Positions 7,753 through 17,193 of a stretch of 64,000 bases of DNA are shown piece after piece. Position 1 is the first letter of the stretch. Each line of letters begins with the position of its first letter. Both the position numbers and the translations under genes were made by a program. This DNA comes from an uncultured Lactobacillus sp. (GTDB lineage: Bacteria > Bacillota > Bacilli > Lactobacillales > Lactobacillaceae). Location: positions 31,016-95,015 of the forward strand of contig CAJLBJ010000003.1 of NCBI GenBank assembly GCA_905204935.1, in the 5' to 3' direction. Under the pieces are notes generated by a model, which had not been told where the DNA came from, searched no databases, and saw only the letters and a list, made by a program, of their open reading frames with translations.

Positions 7753-8472
7753 TTAACTTTCAGCTTGGCGAATTTGCTTAGATAGTCCATCTAATTCAAA
7801 ATCTGTTTGCATAAAAGTCGGATCTTCGATTGGAAAATGTTGTTCAACACTTGAAAATGGTTGCAAACTTAACTTTGCTTCTTGAATCGTAAAGTCTAAG
7901 ATATGACCACCCATCTCATGTTTATCATCCAAATAATGCAAATGAAAACCAGCAACAGCCATGCCTTCAAACAACTGTGGTGCATAATATCCCACAACTG
8001 TACCAGTAGTTTCATTTGCTTCAAAGACACTTTGTTTATCAGCAACTGCAACTAATGGTGGATATGGTTTAGCTTGTTTAGCCACAGCTCTAGTTTTCAT
8101 ATACTTAAATTTTCCACGTAATGTTACGGCAAAAAAGATGTTTTGATAGGCGTGTTGTGCCAAAATTTTTTGCGTTAGTTGTTTAAAATCAAGTTCACTC
8201 ACTGTTTGAGTAGCTGAATTTTCGTCATTAAAATGAACTGTTGCAAAAGGTGTCAACACATCGTCAGTTAAAACTTGAACTTCACCAGTGTTTAACACTA
8301 AATAAGCCACACCATCAAATACAATCATCTCTCCCCCTAAACCTTGGGCAGTTCCGATTCCATAATCACCGTGTTTTAAAAGTTCACCTATGCTTTGTGT
8401 ACCATCATATAAGCCAGGCACAAGTAAAGCCAAGGTGCCATGTTGATACATTTTTTTCGTGTCTTTTTGCAT
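7753..8472 (-). CDS. budA: Alpha-acetolactate decarboxylase
   Basis: This 239-residue enzyme converts alpha-acetolactate to acetoin and CO2. The family fold is shown by YQHGTLALLVPGLYDGT at the N-terminus, GDYGIGTAQGLGGEMIVFDG in the first half, and the metal site in FHLHYLDDKHEMGGHILDF, whose histidines bind the catalytic zinc. Its length matches the family. It lies 15 nt downstream of acetolactate synthase, so the pair makes acetoin from pyruvate, which relieves acid stress and diverts carbon from lactate. Lactococcal literature names the same gene aldB. No clear terminator follows before the lysP promoter region. Confidence 0.95.
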   Translation of the reverse strand: MQKDTKKMYQHGTLALLVPGLYDGTQSIGELLKHGDYGIGTAQGLGGEMIVFDGVAYLVLNTGEVQVLTDDVLTPFATVHFNDENSATQTVSELDFKQLTQKILAQHAYQNIFFAVTLRGKFKYMKTRAVAKQAKPYPPLVAVADKQSVFEANETTGTVVGYYAPQLFEGMAVAGFHLHYLDDKHEMGGHILDFTIQEAKLSLQPFSSVEQHFPIEDPTFMQTDFELDGLSKQIRQAES

Positions 8473-8487
8473 ATTTTCACCTGCTTA

Positions 8488-10176
8488 TTAGTGTAATTGA
8501 TCTTCTAAGATTTGCTTACCTAATTCTTGATTGTAGCTGTAGTCAACTGGAATATCAACGATCACAGGACCTTTAGTTGCAAAAGCTTGATCTAAAACTT
8601 TCTCTAAATCTTTGCTCTTTTCAACACGTAAACCAGTCGCACCAAAGCTTTCAGCATACTTCACAAAATCAACCGAGCCAAATTTAACAGCAGCGGATTT
8701 GCCATATTTCATTTCTTCTTGGAACTTAACCATATCATAGTTACCATCGTTCCAAATAATATGCACAATATCAAGGTTCAAGCGTACCGCTGTTTCTAAA
8801 TCTTGGGCAGAAAAGAGGAAGCCACCATCGCCAGAAACTGAGACAATCTTTGTGTTTGGACGAACTAACGCAGCTGAAATAGCCCAAGGCAACGCTACCC
8901 CTAAAGTTTGCATCCCATTACTAAAGAGTAAATGACGTGGTTGGTATGAACGAAAATGACGTGCCATCCAAATATAAAAACTACCAACGTCGACTGTTAC
9001 AGTCATTTCATCTGTCACACGATCTTGTAAAGCTTGAATGATGCTTAATGGATGAGTGTAAACTTGATCATCTTTGATTGCAGGTGGTTCATCACGCAAC
9101 ATCAATTGTTCACGCAACATATCCAAGTATTCTTTAGAATCATCAGATAAACTATAACCTTTCATGTAAGGCAATAAGAAATCAAGTGTTTGAGAAATGT
9201 CACCGACTAATTCACGTTCTGGTTGGAAGTTCTTATCGATTTCTGCACGCATTGAATCAATTACTACAATATGTGCATCGCGACCTGCATTCCAGTTACG
9301 TGGTTCATATTCGATTGGATCATAGCCAATAGCGATTACTAAGTCACTCTTCTTAAGTAATTTATCCCCTGGTTGGTTTCTAAATAAACCTACACGTCCA
9401 AAGAAATCAGCTTCTAATTCACGTGGAATGATACCTGCTCCTTGAAATGTTTCTACGACTGGTAAATGTGTTTCAGCAATCAAGTTGCGAATTGCTTTTG
9501 TCGTTTCTGGATCTGAAGCTCGCATACCTAAAAGTAAAACAGGCAATTTAGCTTCTTTAATACGTTGTGCCAATAAAGTCGATTCAACCGGACTAGCTGG
9601 TCCTAATTTAGGATCAACTAACGGTGCGATTACTTCTGTCTTAACTTCTGAGTCAGTCACGTCTTGTGGCACGGACACAAAGCTTGCACCTTGCTTGGAT
9701 GCTTGAGCTTCTTGGAAAGCATTAGCGATTACTTCAGAAATGTTTTCTGGTTCTTGAACTTCAGCACTGTATTTAGTAATAGGAGCAAACAACGATGCAT
9801 TATCCATACTTTGGTGTGTCAAACGCAACAAGTCTGTTCGTTGAACTTGACCTGCAATTGCCAAAACAGGATCGCCTTCAGCAGTAGCCGTTACTAAACC
9901 TGTTGCTAAGTTAGAAGCTCCCGGACCAGAAGTTGCAATTACAACCCCAGGTTTGCCTGTGATACGTCCAATCCCAGCAGCCATAAAAGCAGCATTTTGT
10001 TCATGGCGTGTCAAAATAAACTTAGGTGCTTTAGGATTATTAGGATATTCTAAACGTTCGAAAACACGATCAATCTTAGCACCTGGAATACCGAAAACAT
10101 ATTTAACATCATGATTAATCAAACTATCGACAATGGCATCTGCGCCATAGTACTTTTCTTTATCATCTTTAGTCAT
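8488..10176 (-). CDS. alsS: Catabolic acetolactate synthase
   Basis: This 562-residue thiamine-diphosphate enzyme condenses two pyruvates to alpha-acetolactate. The N-terminal domain has [11 protein letters not shown], the active-site region [13 protein letters not shown] and [13 protein letters not shown]. The C-terminal domain holds the ThDP/Mg motif starting [15 protein letters not shown] and ending in WNDGNYDM. Length, a Gln-Asn rich active site and the absence of an ilvN small-subunit gene point to the catabolic AlsS form rather than the anabolic IlvB. It is the first gene of the alsS-budA operon. A 253-nt AT-rich upstream region may carry a carbon or redox control site, but none is convincing. 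Confidence 0.95.
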   Translation of the reverse strand: MTKDDKEKYYGADAIVDSLINHDVKYVFGIPGAKIDRVFERLEYPNNPKAPKFILTRHEQNAAFMAAGIGRITGKPGVVIATSGPGASNLATGLVTATAEGDPVLAIAGQVQRTDLLRLTHQSMDNASLFAPITKYSAEVQEPENISEVIANAFQEAQASKQGASFVSVPQDVTDSEVKTEVIAPLVDPKLGPASPVESTLLAQRIKEAKLPVLLLGMRASDPETTKAIRNLIAETHLPVVETFQGAGIIPRELEADFFGRVGLFRNQPGDKLLKKSDLVIAIGYDPIEYEPRNWNAGRDAHIVVIDSMRAEIDKNFQPERELVGDISQTLDFLLPYMKGYSLSDDSKEYLDMLREQLMLRDEPPAIKDDQVYTHPLSIIQALQDRVTDEMTVTVDVGSFYIWMARHFRSYQPRHLLFSNGMQTLGVALPWAISAALVRPNTKIVSVSGDGGFLFSAQDLETAVRLNLDIVHIIWNDGNYDMVKFQEEMKYGKSAAVKFGSVDFVKYAESFGATGLRVEKSKDLEKVLDQAFATKGPVIVDIPVDYSYNQELGKQILEDQLH

Positions 10177-10396
10177 TTTATTTCTCCTTATGTTCCTTTT
10201 TTGAAAAACATTGCAAAAAACTTACTTTTTCATGTTAGCACGCATAAAATCAAAAAACTAGTATTATTTTCTTTTGTGAAAAACTTAATATTTTTAAAGT
10301 AAAAAAAGTCGTAATTTTAAGGATTATCGTTTTAAAACTTTGTGAATTTGTGCAACGAATAACGACTAATTTGAAACGTTTTCATTATTTTATCAT

Positions 10397-10427
10397 AAAA
10401 AAAGCGAAAGCTTACTTCCGCTTTTTT
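10397..10427 (-). terminator. Terminator of the Rrf2 gene
   Basis: AAAAAAGCGgaagtaagcttt-CGCTTTTTTT on the minus strand sits directly after the Rrf2 stop codon. Confidence 0.8.
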
Positions 10428-10429
10428 CA

Positions 10430-10972
10430 CTATTTATTTTCATTTTGGTCAATCTCAAATGTTATTCCTTTAAACTTGGCTAACAAATATTGATCAATCT
10501 TTAAGTTTGGATCATTCCAGTTAACACGTGGAAAATCTTTAACCTCAAATACTTCCCACAATAACTGTGCTACCGTCACATCATCTAAATACTGTGCCCA
10601 ACGCTGATCAGCTTGTGCAAAAGCTGTATTTAAAACAGCTTCAGCTTTAGAAGCAATCGGTTCGAAATCTTGAAAAACCTTATTAATAAAACCTAAATTG
10701 GGAAATGTACTAACATCTCCTTCAGTTGCTTGAACCACTTGCAGTAAGGTGATTCCTTTTGGATCAACCGCTAAACTAAAGCCCCCGTTATTTCCAGACA
10801 CAGATTTGACCAAGCCACTAACAACTAACTTCCGCATAATCTTACGCAAATATGTTTGTGAACCGCTTAAACGATCATGAATAACATGCGATGAGATGGG
10901 CACGTTTTGTTCTTGTGTTGCTAGTAACGCCATAATGCAAGCTGCTTGCTCTAAACCTTTTGTCAGTTGCAT
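10430..10972 (-). CDS. Rrf2-family transcriptional regulator
   Basis: The protein (about 180 residues from the ATG at 10972) has an Rrf2 winged helix: LTKGLEQAACIMALLA, then ISSHVIHDRLSGSQTYLRKIMRKLV as recognition region and GNNGGFSLAVDPKGITLLQV as wing. The three cysteines that hold the Fe-S cluster in IscR/NsrR are absent; the region after the wing is GDVSTFPNLGF. It therefore resembles the cluster-free YwnA/CymR-like branch, with an unknown signal. A longer GTG start at 10993 is possible, but AAAGGA overlaps it and better serves the ATG. The gene is monocistronic and lies upstream of alsS in the same direction, separated by a terminator. Confidence 0.85.
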   Translation of the reverse strand: MQLTKGLEQAACIMALLATQEQNVPISSHVIHDRLSGSQTYLRKIMRKLVVSGLVKSVSGNNGGFSLAVDPKGITLLQVVQATEGDVSTFPNLGFINKVFQDFEPIASKAEAVLNTAFAQADQRWAQYLDDVTVAQLLWEVFEVKDFPRVNWNDPNLKIDQYLLAKFKGITFEIDQNENK

Positions 10973-11106
10973 GACATTGCCACATCCTTTCACAAAAAAT
11001 AATACTCAAACGACTTTATGGATATTTAATATCTACATTAGATATTATACATTAAATTTTAAATAAATGCTATCTTTAAATTGGTTAAATTAGCTAAATT
11101 TAGCCT

Positions 11107-11142
11107 AAAAAAATAAGCAAGACATAACATCTTACTTATTTT
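11107..11142 (-). terminator. Terminator after the zinc-ribbon/DUF805 gene
   Basis: AAAATAAG-TAAGA...TCTTG-CTTATTTTTTT forms a stem with a T-run on the minus strand at the gene's stop codon. Confidence 0.7.
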
Positions 11143-11893
11143 AGCGCCGTCTTTTAAATGGATCTTCAAAACTATACCAGCCGAATTCATTTTTTTGTGG
11201 TCGCATTGCCAACAATAACGATACTAATTCACCTAAAAACGGTACAAACATTAATACGCATAAAATTGCAGGTAATTCTGCATCATGATAACGTCGAATC
11301 AATGCGGTAAAATTGATGAAATAAAATAATAACGCCCAACACATTCCCAAAAAAACAACTACTCGTAATACCAAATCTTGATTAATATTACTTGGCAATA
11401 AATAAACAATAGCCCCTAAACAAACACTAAATAGGATGGTTAAACACCATAATCCTGCATATCCCCACCAAAAATCGCCAAGTCCCATGCGCTTATTGAT
11501 GGTCAACCAATCGCGCAACATCAATTTAGTCGATGTGATTAAGCCAGGTTTGCGTGATTCGTTTTTGGGCAAATTTTCTATACTTTTTGGTTTATATTGC
11601 GTAAATAACTGTTTTAGCTCTTTTTGCTCATCTTGAAAATTACTAAACCAATCTTGCGTAGTATTTGTTTGCATTTGTTGTTTATCTTCAATGTCTTGTT
11701 GTGGCTTTGATTGCCATTTTAACTGAGCTTGATCATGGCCACAATAAATACAGTAGTTAGCATTGACTGGAATTTGTTTTTGACATTGCTTACATTCTTT
11801 AGTTTCTGTGTTCATTAAACTAGCTAAAGTCCCACAAAAAGTACAACTTGTGTCTGTTAGCTTAACTTCATGTCCACATTTTTGGCAATACAT
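11141..11893 (-). CDS. Double zinc-ribbon membrane protein with DUF805-like domain
   Basis: The ATG at 11893 (AGGAGG nine nt upstream) gives a 250-residue protein. Two small zinc ribbons open it: CQKCG...CTFCG (about residues 3-21) and CKQCQ...CIYCG (about 34-50). A charged, glutamine-rich linker follows, then a membrane part beginning LRDWLTINKRMGLGDFWWGYAG, with four helices and an RRYHDAELP segment. The latter two features are typical of DUF805 proteins. Such proteins are common in lactobacilli; a role in envelope or membrane organisation is guessed but not shown. It is monocistronic, and its function is unknown. Confidence 0.8.
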   Translation of the reverse strand: MYCQKCGHEVKLTDTSCTFCGTLASLMNTETKECKQCQKQIPVNANYCIYCGHDQAQLKWQSKPQQDIEDKQQMQTNTTQDWFSNFQDEQKELKQLFTQYKPKSIENLPKNESRKPGLITSTKLMLRDWLTINKRMGLGDFWWGYAGLWCLTILFSVCLGAIVYLLPSNINQDLVLRVVVFLGMCWALLFYFINFTALIRRYHDAELPAILCVLMFVPFLGELVSLLLAMRPQKNEFGWYSFEDPFKRRR

Positions 11894-12000
11894 CTTACAC
11901 CATCCTCCTATGTTTTCCACATAATTATAACATGAACTTCATTTAATAAGTATTAGATTGTAAAGCTCACTACACTTTTATTATCCAATCTATCCTTTAT

Positions 12001-12024
12001 TTGAGACTAACTCAAGTGTATAAT
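12001..12024 (+). promoter_or_regulatory. Promoter of the LCP gene with an inverted repeat in the spacer
   Basis: A consensus -10 TATAAT lies at 12019-12024 with a weak TTTATT -35. The spacer carries TTGAG-ACTAA-CTCAA (12001-12015), a possible regulator site. The transcript would have a leader of about 115 nt. Confidence 0.5.
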
Positions 12025-12147
12025 TTATATCATTAACCACTATTTCGTTAAAAAAATCTTATTTTCATTTTGTTAACGTTGCATCTTTTAGTCGTTAAGT
12101 TTATCATAACCAATAATACTAATTAATTGCGAAAGGATAACTATTCT

Positions 12148-13185
12148 ATGAATAATTTACCAGATGAACAACATAAACGTTCTAATAGAGCTCAATCTTC
12201 TTGCAAAAAAAATAAAATCAAACGTACTTGTTTTTTTTGGGGATTATTATTTTGTGTTTGTCTAATTGGCTTTGGCATTCATTATGGTTTTAAACGTTAT
12301 CGTGCAGCTCATAAGGCAGCTGATTCAATCTATAATTCTAGCAATATTCAAAAAGCACGTGATGTTAGTGCAACTTTAAAAAAAGGTAAACCAGTCTGCT
12401 TATTGTTAATGGGAACAGATACAGGTGCATTAGGACGAACATTTAAAGGGCGGACAGATACTATGATCGTAGCTGTTCTTAATCCACAAAAAAAGATGAT
12501 GACTGTCGTCAGTTTACCACGTGATGCCGAAGTTGCTGTTTATGGTCATGAAGACTATTTCCCAAGTAAAATCAACTCGGCATATGAATATGGTGGTTCA
12601 GCAGCTGCTGTTAAAACAGTCCAAAAATATTTGAACGTACCAATCGACTTTTACGCAACCATCAACATGGGAGGCTTAGAAAGTCTAATCAATGCAGTTG
12701 GCGGTGTTGATATTGAACCAACTTTAACATTTTCTTATGATGGACAAAGTTTTACTAAAGGTGAAAAAACGCATATGAATGGTAAACGCGCCTTAGCTTA
12801 TGTACGGATGCGTTATGATGATCCTTTAGGCGATTATGGTCGTCAAGAACGCCAACGCCAAGTCTTAATTCAGTTGGCTTTCAAATCAACCAAGCTTACT
12901 AGTTTATTAAGCGATAATTTCTTAGATACAATTTCTAAACAAATGACGACTGACTTAACCTTTAACGAATTAGTTGCATTAGGAACAAAATATCGTGTAG
13001 CCACTCATGGTATGACTTCTGATCATTTACAAGGCGAAACTAAAACTGTTGCTGGACAATCATTTGAAATTCCTACAACGGAAGAAAAACAACGTATTAC
13101 AGATTTATTACGTAAAGCCCTCGAGCTTAGTCCTGCCCAAACTGGAAGTACGTTATCTTCTTCAAATCACATTGATTCTAAATAA
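12148..13185 (+). CDS. LytR-CpsA-Psr (LCP) family ligase
   Basis: From the ATG at 12148 (GAAAGGA ten nt upstream) the protein is 345 residues. It has a basic cytosolic N-terminus, one transmembrane helix (TCFFWGLLFCVCLIGFGIHY) and an extracytoplasmic LCP domain. LCP hallmarks visible are LLLMGTDTG, the RTDTMIVAVLNP segment with its phosphate-binding Arg-Asp, VVSLPRDAEV, PSKINSAYEYGG and GKRALAYVRMRYDD-GDYGRQERQRQV. The family transfers undecaprenyl-linked teichoic acid or polysaccharide to peptidoglycan. An alternative upstream TTG start at 12127 would overlap the ribosome site. It stands alone, and a strong terminator follows. Confidence 0.92.
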   Translation: MNNLPDEQHKRSNRAQSSCKKNKIKRTCFFWGLLFCVCLIGFGIHYGFKRYRAAHKAADSIYNSSNIQKARDVSATLKKGKPVCLLLMGTDTGALGRTFKGRTDTMIVAVLNPQKKMMTVVSLPRDAEVAVYGHEDYFPSKINSAYEYGGSAAAVKTVQKYLNVPIDFYATINMGGLESLINAVGGVDIEPTLTFSYDGQSFTKGEKTHMNGKRALAYVRMRYDDPLGDYGRQERQRQVLIQLAFKSTKLTSLLSDNFLDTISKQMTTDLTFNELVALGTKYRVATHGMTSDHLQGETKTVAGQSFEIPTTEEKQRITDLLRKALELSPAQTGSTLSSSNHIDSK

Positions 13186-13190
13186 TAATT

Positions 13191-13237
13191 AAAAGGCCAT
13201 GAAACAACTTCAATTTAGGTTGTTTCATGGCCTTTTT
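13191..13237. terminator. Bidirectional terminator between convergent genes
   Basis: AAAAGGCCATGAAACAAC and GTTGTTTCATGGCCTTTTT form an 18-bp hairpin with U-runs in both directions. It separates the plus-strand LCP gene from the minus-strand permease gene. Confidence 0.9.
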
Positions 13238-13250
13238 AGTTGTCAAATTT

Positions 13251-14519
13251 TCAATTATCGCGGTGCAAACTTTTATGTTTAAGTACCAAGCGGCTAAACA
13301 AAATAACGATACATGCTAAAAATAAACTTAAAAAGACTAATAATGTTAAGTCTTTTAACTGTGAAATATCATTTATAACCATTAAATGATTTATTTCTAA
13401 AGGAAAATTTTGTTTGTCTAAGAATAATAAGCGTTGATTATCTAAGAAATGATATATTTTACTACTTAAGTTTAACAAAGTTTCGCAAATTAAAGTACCG
13501 ACTAAAAAATCACCGATTCCTGCCATGATTGCCGCTAAAAATAATAACAGTCCATTCTTTTTCCAAAAACATCTAAAACTAGCCTTAGGTGTTGCTAAAA
13601 AAACGCCTCTTGTAGCAAATGATACCAATCCAACTACAAGTAATATGAGTGAAAAAACAACAATTATTACAGCTAATATTTTGATGTTGCTAAATTTTTG
13701 AATAACTGCTTGATACAATGCATCGTTTGTTTGAAGTAAATAGTTGGTATCTGCGATGACTTTTTTAGCTTGTTTGATAAAGCTTAATCTAGAGGAAAAA
13801 TCTTTCAACTCAAAAGTTGCTAAATCAGCTGATTGGTTATTGCCTTTTAATTGATTAGCTAGATTATATGAAACATAAATTGTATTAGCCGGTTCTTGTT
13901 TTACACCGTTTAGACTAACACCAAAACCATAAAACCCCTCTTGTGCTTGATAAATTCCAATAATCTTTAATTTATACGTTTTTTGCTGTTTGGAAATCTT
14001 TAGACTATCTCCCACATGTAAATTATTTTTATGGGCTAAATTACGTTCGATAACTGCATTTTGTTTTAAATTATCACTGGGCTTAAGACCACGACCTTCG
14101 ATAATTTTATAATTTCGTGTCACAAATTGATTGATCTGACTAGTATGTAACACTCCGGTCAACGTGATATCTGGATTATCTAACATAAAATCCAATTCGT
14201 CATCTGGTGCAGAAGCAATTGTAAAATTAAGGCCTTGAGCGGTAGTCGAGCTGTATTTATTATAACTTTTCACTTGCTTAAGCTGAGCTAATTGAGTAAT
14301 AACCTTACCAGAGATTCCACTAAAATCAAGCTTAGTATCATTTTTTTGTTGCAAAGACTTAATTGCTGGTGTCGTTAGGATCACACTTGTTTTAGCTTTT
14401 TGCTTAACTGTTTTTTCCAGTAAATTTGCTGTTTGATAAATACTTAGACCAGCCATTCCCACTAAAAACGCAACTAAGAAGAATACTAGTTTTGCTGTTG
14501 GCTTGAGTAACTTTTTCAT
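13251..14519 (-). CDS. FtsX/MacB-like permease-type membrane protein without an ATPase partner
   Basis: About 422 residues from the ATG at 14519 (AGGAGGG just upstream; a GTG two codons earlier is less likely). One N-terminal transmembrane helix is followed by about 250 extracytoplasmic residues. These contain a MacB-PCD-like pattern: NYKIIEGRGLKPSDN, VIERNLAHKNNLHVGDSLKI, YKLKIIGIYQ. Three C-terminal helices follow. This is the topology of type VII ABC permeases, but no ATPase gene adjoins and the C-terminal FtsX signature is weak. It could use an ATPase encoded elsewhere or be a degenerate family member. Neighbours give no functional clue. Confidence 0.65.
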   Translation of the reverse strand: MKKLLKPTAKLVFFLVAFLVGMAGLSIYQTANLLEKTVKQKAKTSVILTTPAIKSLQQKNDTKLDFSGISGKVITQLAQLKQVKSYNKYSSTTAQGLNFTIASAPDDELDFMLDNPDITLTGVLHTSQINQFVTRNYKIIEGRGLKPSDNLKQNAVIERNLAHKNNLHVGDSLKISKQQKTYKLKIIGIYQAQEGFYGFGVSLNGVKQEPANTIYVSYNLANQLKGNNQSADLATFELKDFSSRLSFIKQAKKVIADTNYLLQTNDALYQAVIQKFSNIKILAVIIVVFSLILLVVGLVSFATRGVFLATPKASFRCFWKKNGLLLFLAAIMAGIGDFLVGTLICETLLNLSSKIYHFLDNQRLLFLDKQNFPLEINHLMVINDISQLKDLTLLVFLSLFLACIVILFSRLVLKHKSLHRDN

Positions 14520-14605
14520 CCGCACCCTCCTTTTTTGTCAATAACCGCTAGGATAATTTTAACTAAAAAGTATGAATTATATTTGACCAAAGTTAGGATA
14601 AACAT

Positions 14606-14637
14606 CAAAAAACGACCAGCCTTAAGCTAGTCGTTAT
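14606..14637 (-). terminator. Terminator of the thrE pair
   Basis: AACGACTAGCTTAAGGCTGGTCGTTTTTT on the minus strand forms a stem-loop with a T-run right after the stop codon. Confidence 0.8.
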
Positions 14638-14638
14638 C

Positions 14639-15079
14639 TTACTCAGTTTTATTTCTAAATTTAAAATATACGCGTGAAACCAGTTCTGCTAAGAAAAAGC
14701 CCATCGCAATGGAACCTGCAATCAACACTACTTGTACTAAATAAACGATGGCTTCACTGTTATTACCAAAAGCAAAATTACGTACAGCCCGATACGCTTG
14801 TCCTCCTGGAACCAATGGAACCAAGCTAGGAATATTAAATAAAATCATGGGCATTTTCTTAAATCGGGCAATAAACATCGAACTTAAACCAATTGCTAAG
14901 GCTGCCGTCAAATTGCTTAACACCATTCCTGCGTGTTGATTCATCATAAACTTATAAATCAGCCAACCTAATACTCCCACGCAACCACAGCCATTTAACG
15001 CCTTACGTGGGACATTTAAAATCACCCCAAAGCCCACGGCAGATAGATAACTAAAAACTATGTTAATCAAAATTTGCAT
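14639..15079 (-). CDS. Threonine/serine exporter, small subunit (ThrE_2, DUF3815)
   Basis: The 146-residue protein has four or five transmembrane helices. It shows the ThrE_2 pattern: GFGVILNVPRKALNGCGCVGVLGW near the start, then IPSLVPLVPGGQAYRAVRNF. In Corynebacterium ThrE this is the C-terminal half of a single protein; in Firmicutes it is a separate gene next to a ThrE_1 gene, as here (13-nt gap). Together they should export threonine or serine by secondary transport. The start codon follows GGAGGATAAACG. Substrate assignment is by family only. Confidence 0.88.
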   Translation of the reverse strand: MQILINIVFSYLSAVGFGVILNVPRKALNGCGCVGVLGWLIYKFMMNQHAGMVLSNLTAALAIGLSSMFIARFKKMPMILFNIPSLVPLVPGGQAYRAVRNFAFGNNSEAIVYLVQVVLIAGSIAMGFFLAELVSRVYFKFRNKTE

Positions 15080-15092
15080 CGTTTATCCTCCA

Positions 15093-15845
15093 TCACCAAA
15101 AGCGCAAGATAATTCCAACACCCATACTAATCGCACAAGCCGATAAAAAAGCCTCGGTTGCACGCGCAATCCCACTCAAAATATGTCCGGCTAAAATATC
15201 TCGTACTGCATTTGTCAAAGGTACTCCCGGAACAAGGGGCATAATGGCTCCAATCACAATCATATCTGCATTTATCCCTAAATGATACTTAACAGCTAAC
15301 AAAGCCATAAATGCCAAGACTACTGAACCTAAAAATTCACTAACAAACTTTAATTTAAGCTTGATATTAACCCAATAATAAACTGCATAGCCTACCGCTC
15401 CAATTACAAAAGTTGGTAAAAAATCAAACCAACTACCCCCATATAAAACTTGCAAAGTGCTACTAACTAAAGCAGCCCCTAAAACTTGCCATCTAAAAGC
15501 AAAAAAAGGAACTTTTTCATCGATAGCTTGTAATCTACTATAAAGTTCAGCCAAAGTAATTTTTTGAGCTTGAAAAGCACGCGAAGCATCATTAACACGA
15601 GCAATCTTTTCTAAATCAATTCCAAAACGGCGCTGAATAGGCTGAACCTGTGCGTTATGCAAAGAAGGAATCGACATCATGATTCCCGTAGTTGTTTCAA
15701 AAATTTTAGGGTCACTGATGCCAGCGTTTCTAGCAATCCGATACAAAGCATCATCAACCCGTGCCATATCTGCTCCATTTTCTATCATCAGCTTTCCAGC
15801 TAGCATCACAGCGGCAATTGCTAAATCTTCTTTTGTTTGTTCCAT
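15093..15845 (-). CDS. Threonine/serine exporter, large subunit (ThrE_1, DUF1212)
   Basis: The 250-residue protein starts with the cytosolic ThrE_1 domain (LAGKLMIENGADMARVDDALYRIARNAG, TTGIMMSIP, VNDASRAFQAQKIT). Five hydrophobic helices follow, including IVIGAIMPLVPGVPLTNAVRDILAGHILSG. The latter mirrors the IPSLVPLVPGGQAYRAVR motif of the small subunit, reflecting the internal duplication of the family. It is translated just upstream of the small subunit and forms the exporter with it. Confidence 0.88.
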   Translation of the reverse strand: MEQTKEDLAIAAVMLAGKLMIENGADMARVDDALYRIARNAGISDPKIFETTTGIMMSIPSLHNAQVQPIQRRFGIDLEKIARVNDASRAFQAQKITLAELYSRLQAIDEKVPFFAFRWQVLGAALVSSTLQVLYGGSWFDFLPTFVIGAVGYAVYYWVNIKLKLKFVSEFLGSVVLAFMALLAVKYHLGINADMIVIGAIMPLVPGVPLTNAVRDILAGHILSGIARATEAFLSACAISMGVGIILRFW

Positions 15846-15874
15846 TCCCTAAACTATTTCCTTTCATTAAAAAT

Positions 15875-17050
15875 TTAGCTGCGCAAATTAGTTTTAACTG
15901 CAACTAAGATACCTATGACCGTTAAAAATATAAAACTTGCCATCACCATAAACAACACTGTATAAGAAAAACTATCAATAATCAAGCCCCCAATTAAAGG
16001 TCCTACTGCACTACCACAAGAAGATGCTATCCTGACAAAGCCTTGATAGCGCCCTTTTTCACCGACACTGCTCAAATCATCAACAATTGCTGGAATCGTT
16101 GGGAAAGTAAAGACTTCAGCTAAGGTCACTAAACACATTGATAAAACAAAATGTGGATAATCTTTGGCAATTATTAAAGAAGCAAATGCAACAGCAAACA
16201 TTCCACCACCAAAATATAATTTATGCCAAATATTGACATTAAAATGATCATCACACCAACTGATGATAGGCTGTGCTGTGACAATGATAATTCCATTGAT
16301 TGTCCATAAGAAACTGTATTTATGCAATGCTATCCCTAACTCACGCATATAAACAGAAAGATTTGATTGCCATTGTGAATAACCCAAACCAACAGCTACA
16401 TAAAGTGCTAAAATCGTGAAAATTACGATAATATGCTTTTTAGAAGTCTTTAGCCCTTCTTTAGCAGTTGGATTTTTGCGACCTTCAAAGACATGTTGTG
16501 GCACAAAATAATGATAAAAGGCTAAAATTAAAAAGACTACATACAATGAAAAATTAATAATAAAAATTAGTTCAATATTGATATCTACTACATAGCCTAC
16601 CAAAAGAGTGCCAATCACCACACCAATGTTAGCCATAAAATACATCATATTAAAAATGTATCTAGCATCTTTGCCTTTAACTGCAGTAGCAAGTGAATTG
16701 ACAATCGTGCTAGCAATTCCGCCACCAAAATTATCAAGAATTAAAAATATCGGATAAGCTGGCCATCCATTGAAAAAAATCAACATAAAAACTGACAAGC
16801 TCGCAAGTGCTAACGATGCCAATAAGAATTTGCGTGCATCATAATGATCATAAATATACCCACCAATATAACTTCCAATAATTAAAGATAATGAATTAAA
16901 AAACAGCACTATCCCTGCAGTTGTCAAGCTTTTTCCTAGATAATCATGCATATATACAGTCGTCAGCGGCCACATAAAACTGGTCCCGACCGATACAATA
17001 AAGTTTCCTAACAAAAGCCACTTTAATTGAAGCTCTTTTGTTTTTGCCAT
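15875..17050 (-). CDS. Major facilitator superfamily transporter
   Basis: About 391 residues with 12 predicted helices. The MFS loop 2-3 signature appears as GGYIYDHYDARKFL, and the second-half counterpart is weak. The N-terminal region FIVSVGTSFMWPLTTVYMHDYLG resembles the YqjV/MdtH-like drug-efflux branch. The ATG at 17050 is preferred to the GTG at 17062 because AGAGGG lies 11 nt before it. It is 29 nt upstream of the thrE pair and may be co-transcribed with it. The substrate is unknown; multidrug export is the best family guess. Confidence 0.82.
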   Translation of the reverse strand: MAKTKELQLKWLLLGNFIVSVGTSFMWPLTTVYMHDYLGKSLTTAGIVLFFNSLSLIIGSYIGGYIYDHYDARKFLLASLALASLSVFMLIFFNGWPAYPIFLILDNFGGGIASTIVNSLATAVKGKDARYIFNMMYFMANIGVVIGTLLVGYVVDINIELIFIINFSLYVVFLILAFYHYFVPQHVFEGRKNPTAKEGLKTSKKHIIVIFTILALYVAVGLGYSQWQSNLSVYMRELGIALHKYSFLWTINGIIIVTAQPIISWCDDHFNVNIWHKLYFGGGMFAVAFASLIIAKDYPHFVLSMCLVTLAEVFTFPTIPAIVDDLSSVGEKGRYQGFVRIASSCGSAVGPLIGGLIIDSFSYTVLFMVMASFIFLTVIGILVAVKTNLRS

Positions 17051-17136
17051 TTTAAATTCCACCCTCTTTAACCATATTTAGCTATGCTAATTATACTATT
17101 ACAATTAACTAAAACAAAGTATTCATTTTAATAAAA

Positions 17137-17175
17137 ATAAAAGACCGCTAACTGCTACCAGTTGCGGTCTTTTAT
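17137..17175. terminator. Terminator of the cold-shock gene
   Basis: AATAAAAGACCGC-AACTGGTAGCAGTT-AGCGGTCTTTTATT forms a strong hairpin with A/T runs on both flanks, 20 nt past the csp stop codon. Confidence 0.85.
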
Positions 17176-17193
17176 TACTTAATTAACAGACGC

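Noticed and set aside
10340..10358. Rex-like TTGTGAA half-sites upstream of alsS
   Set aside because: Half-sites occur as direct rather than inverted repeats; the second inverted half needed for Rex is missing.
10371..10385. CcpA cre-like sequence TTGAAACGTTTTCAT upstream of alsS
   Set aside because: It is one base short of the symmetric cre consensus and lies about 200 bp from alsS, next to a terminator. Suggestive but not enough to call.
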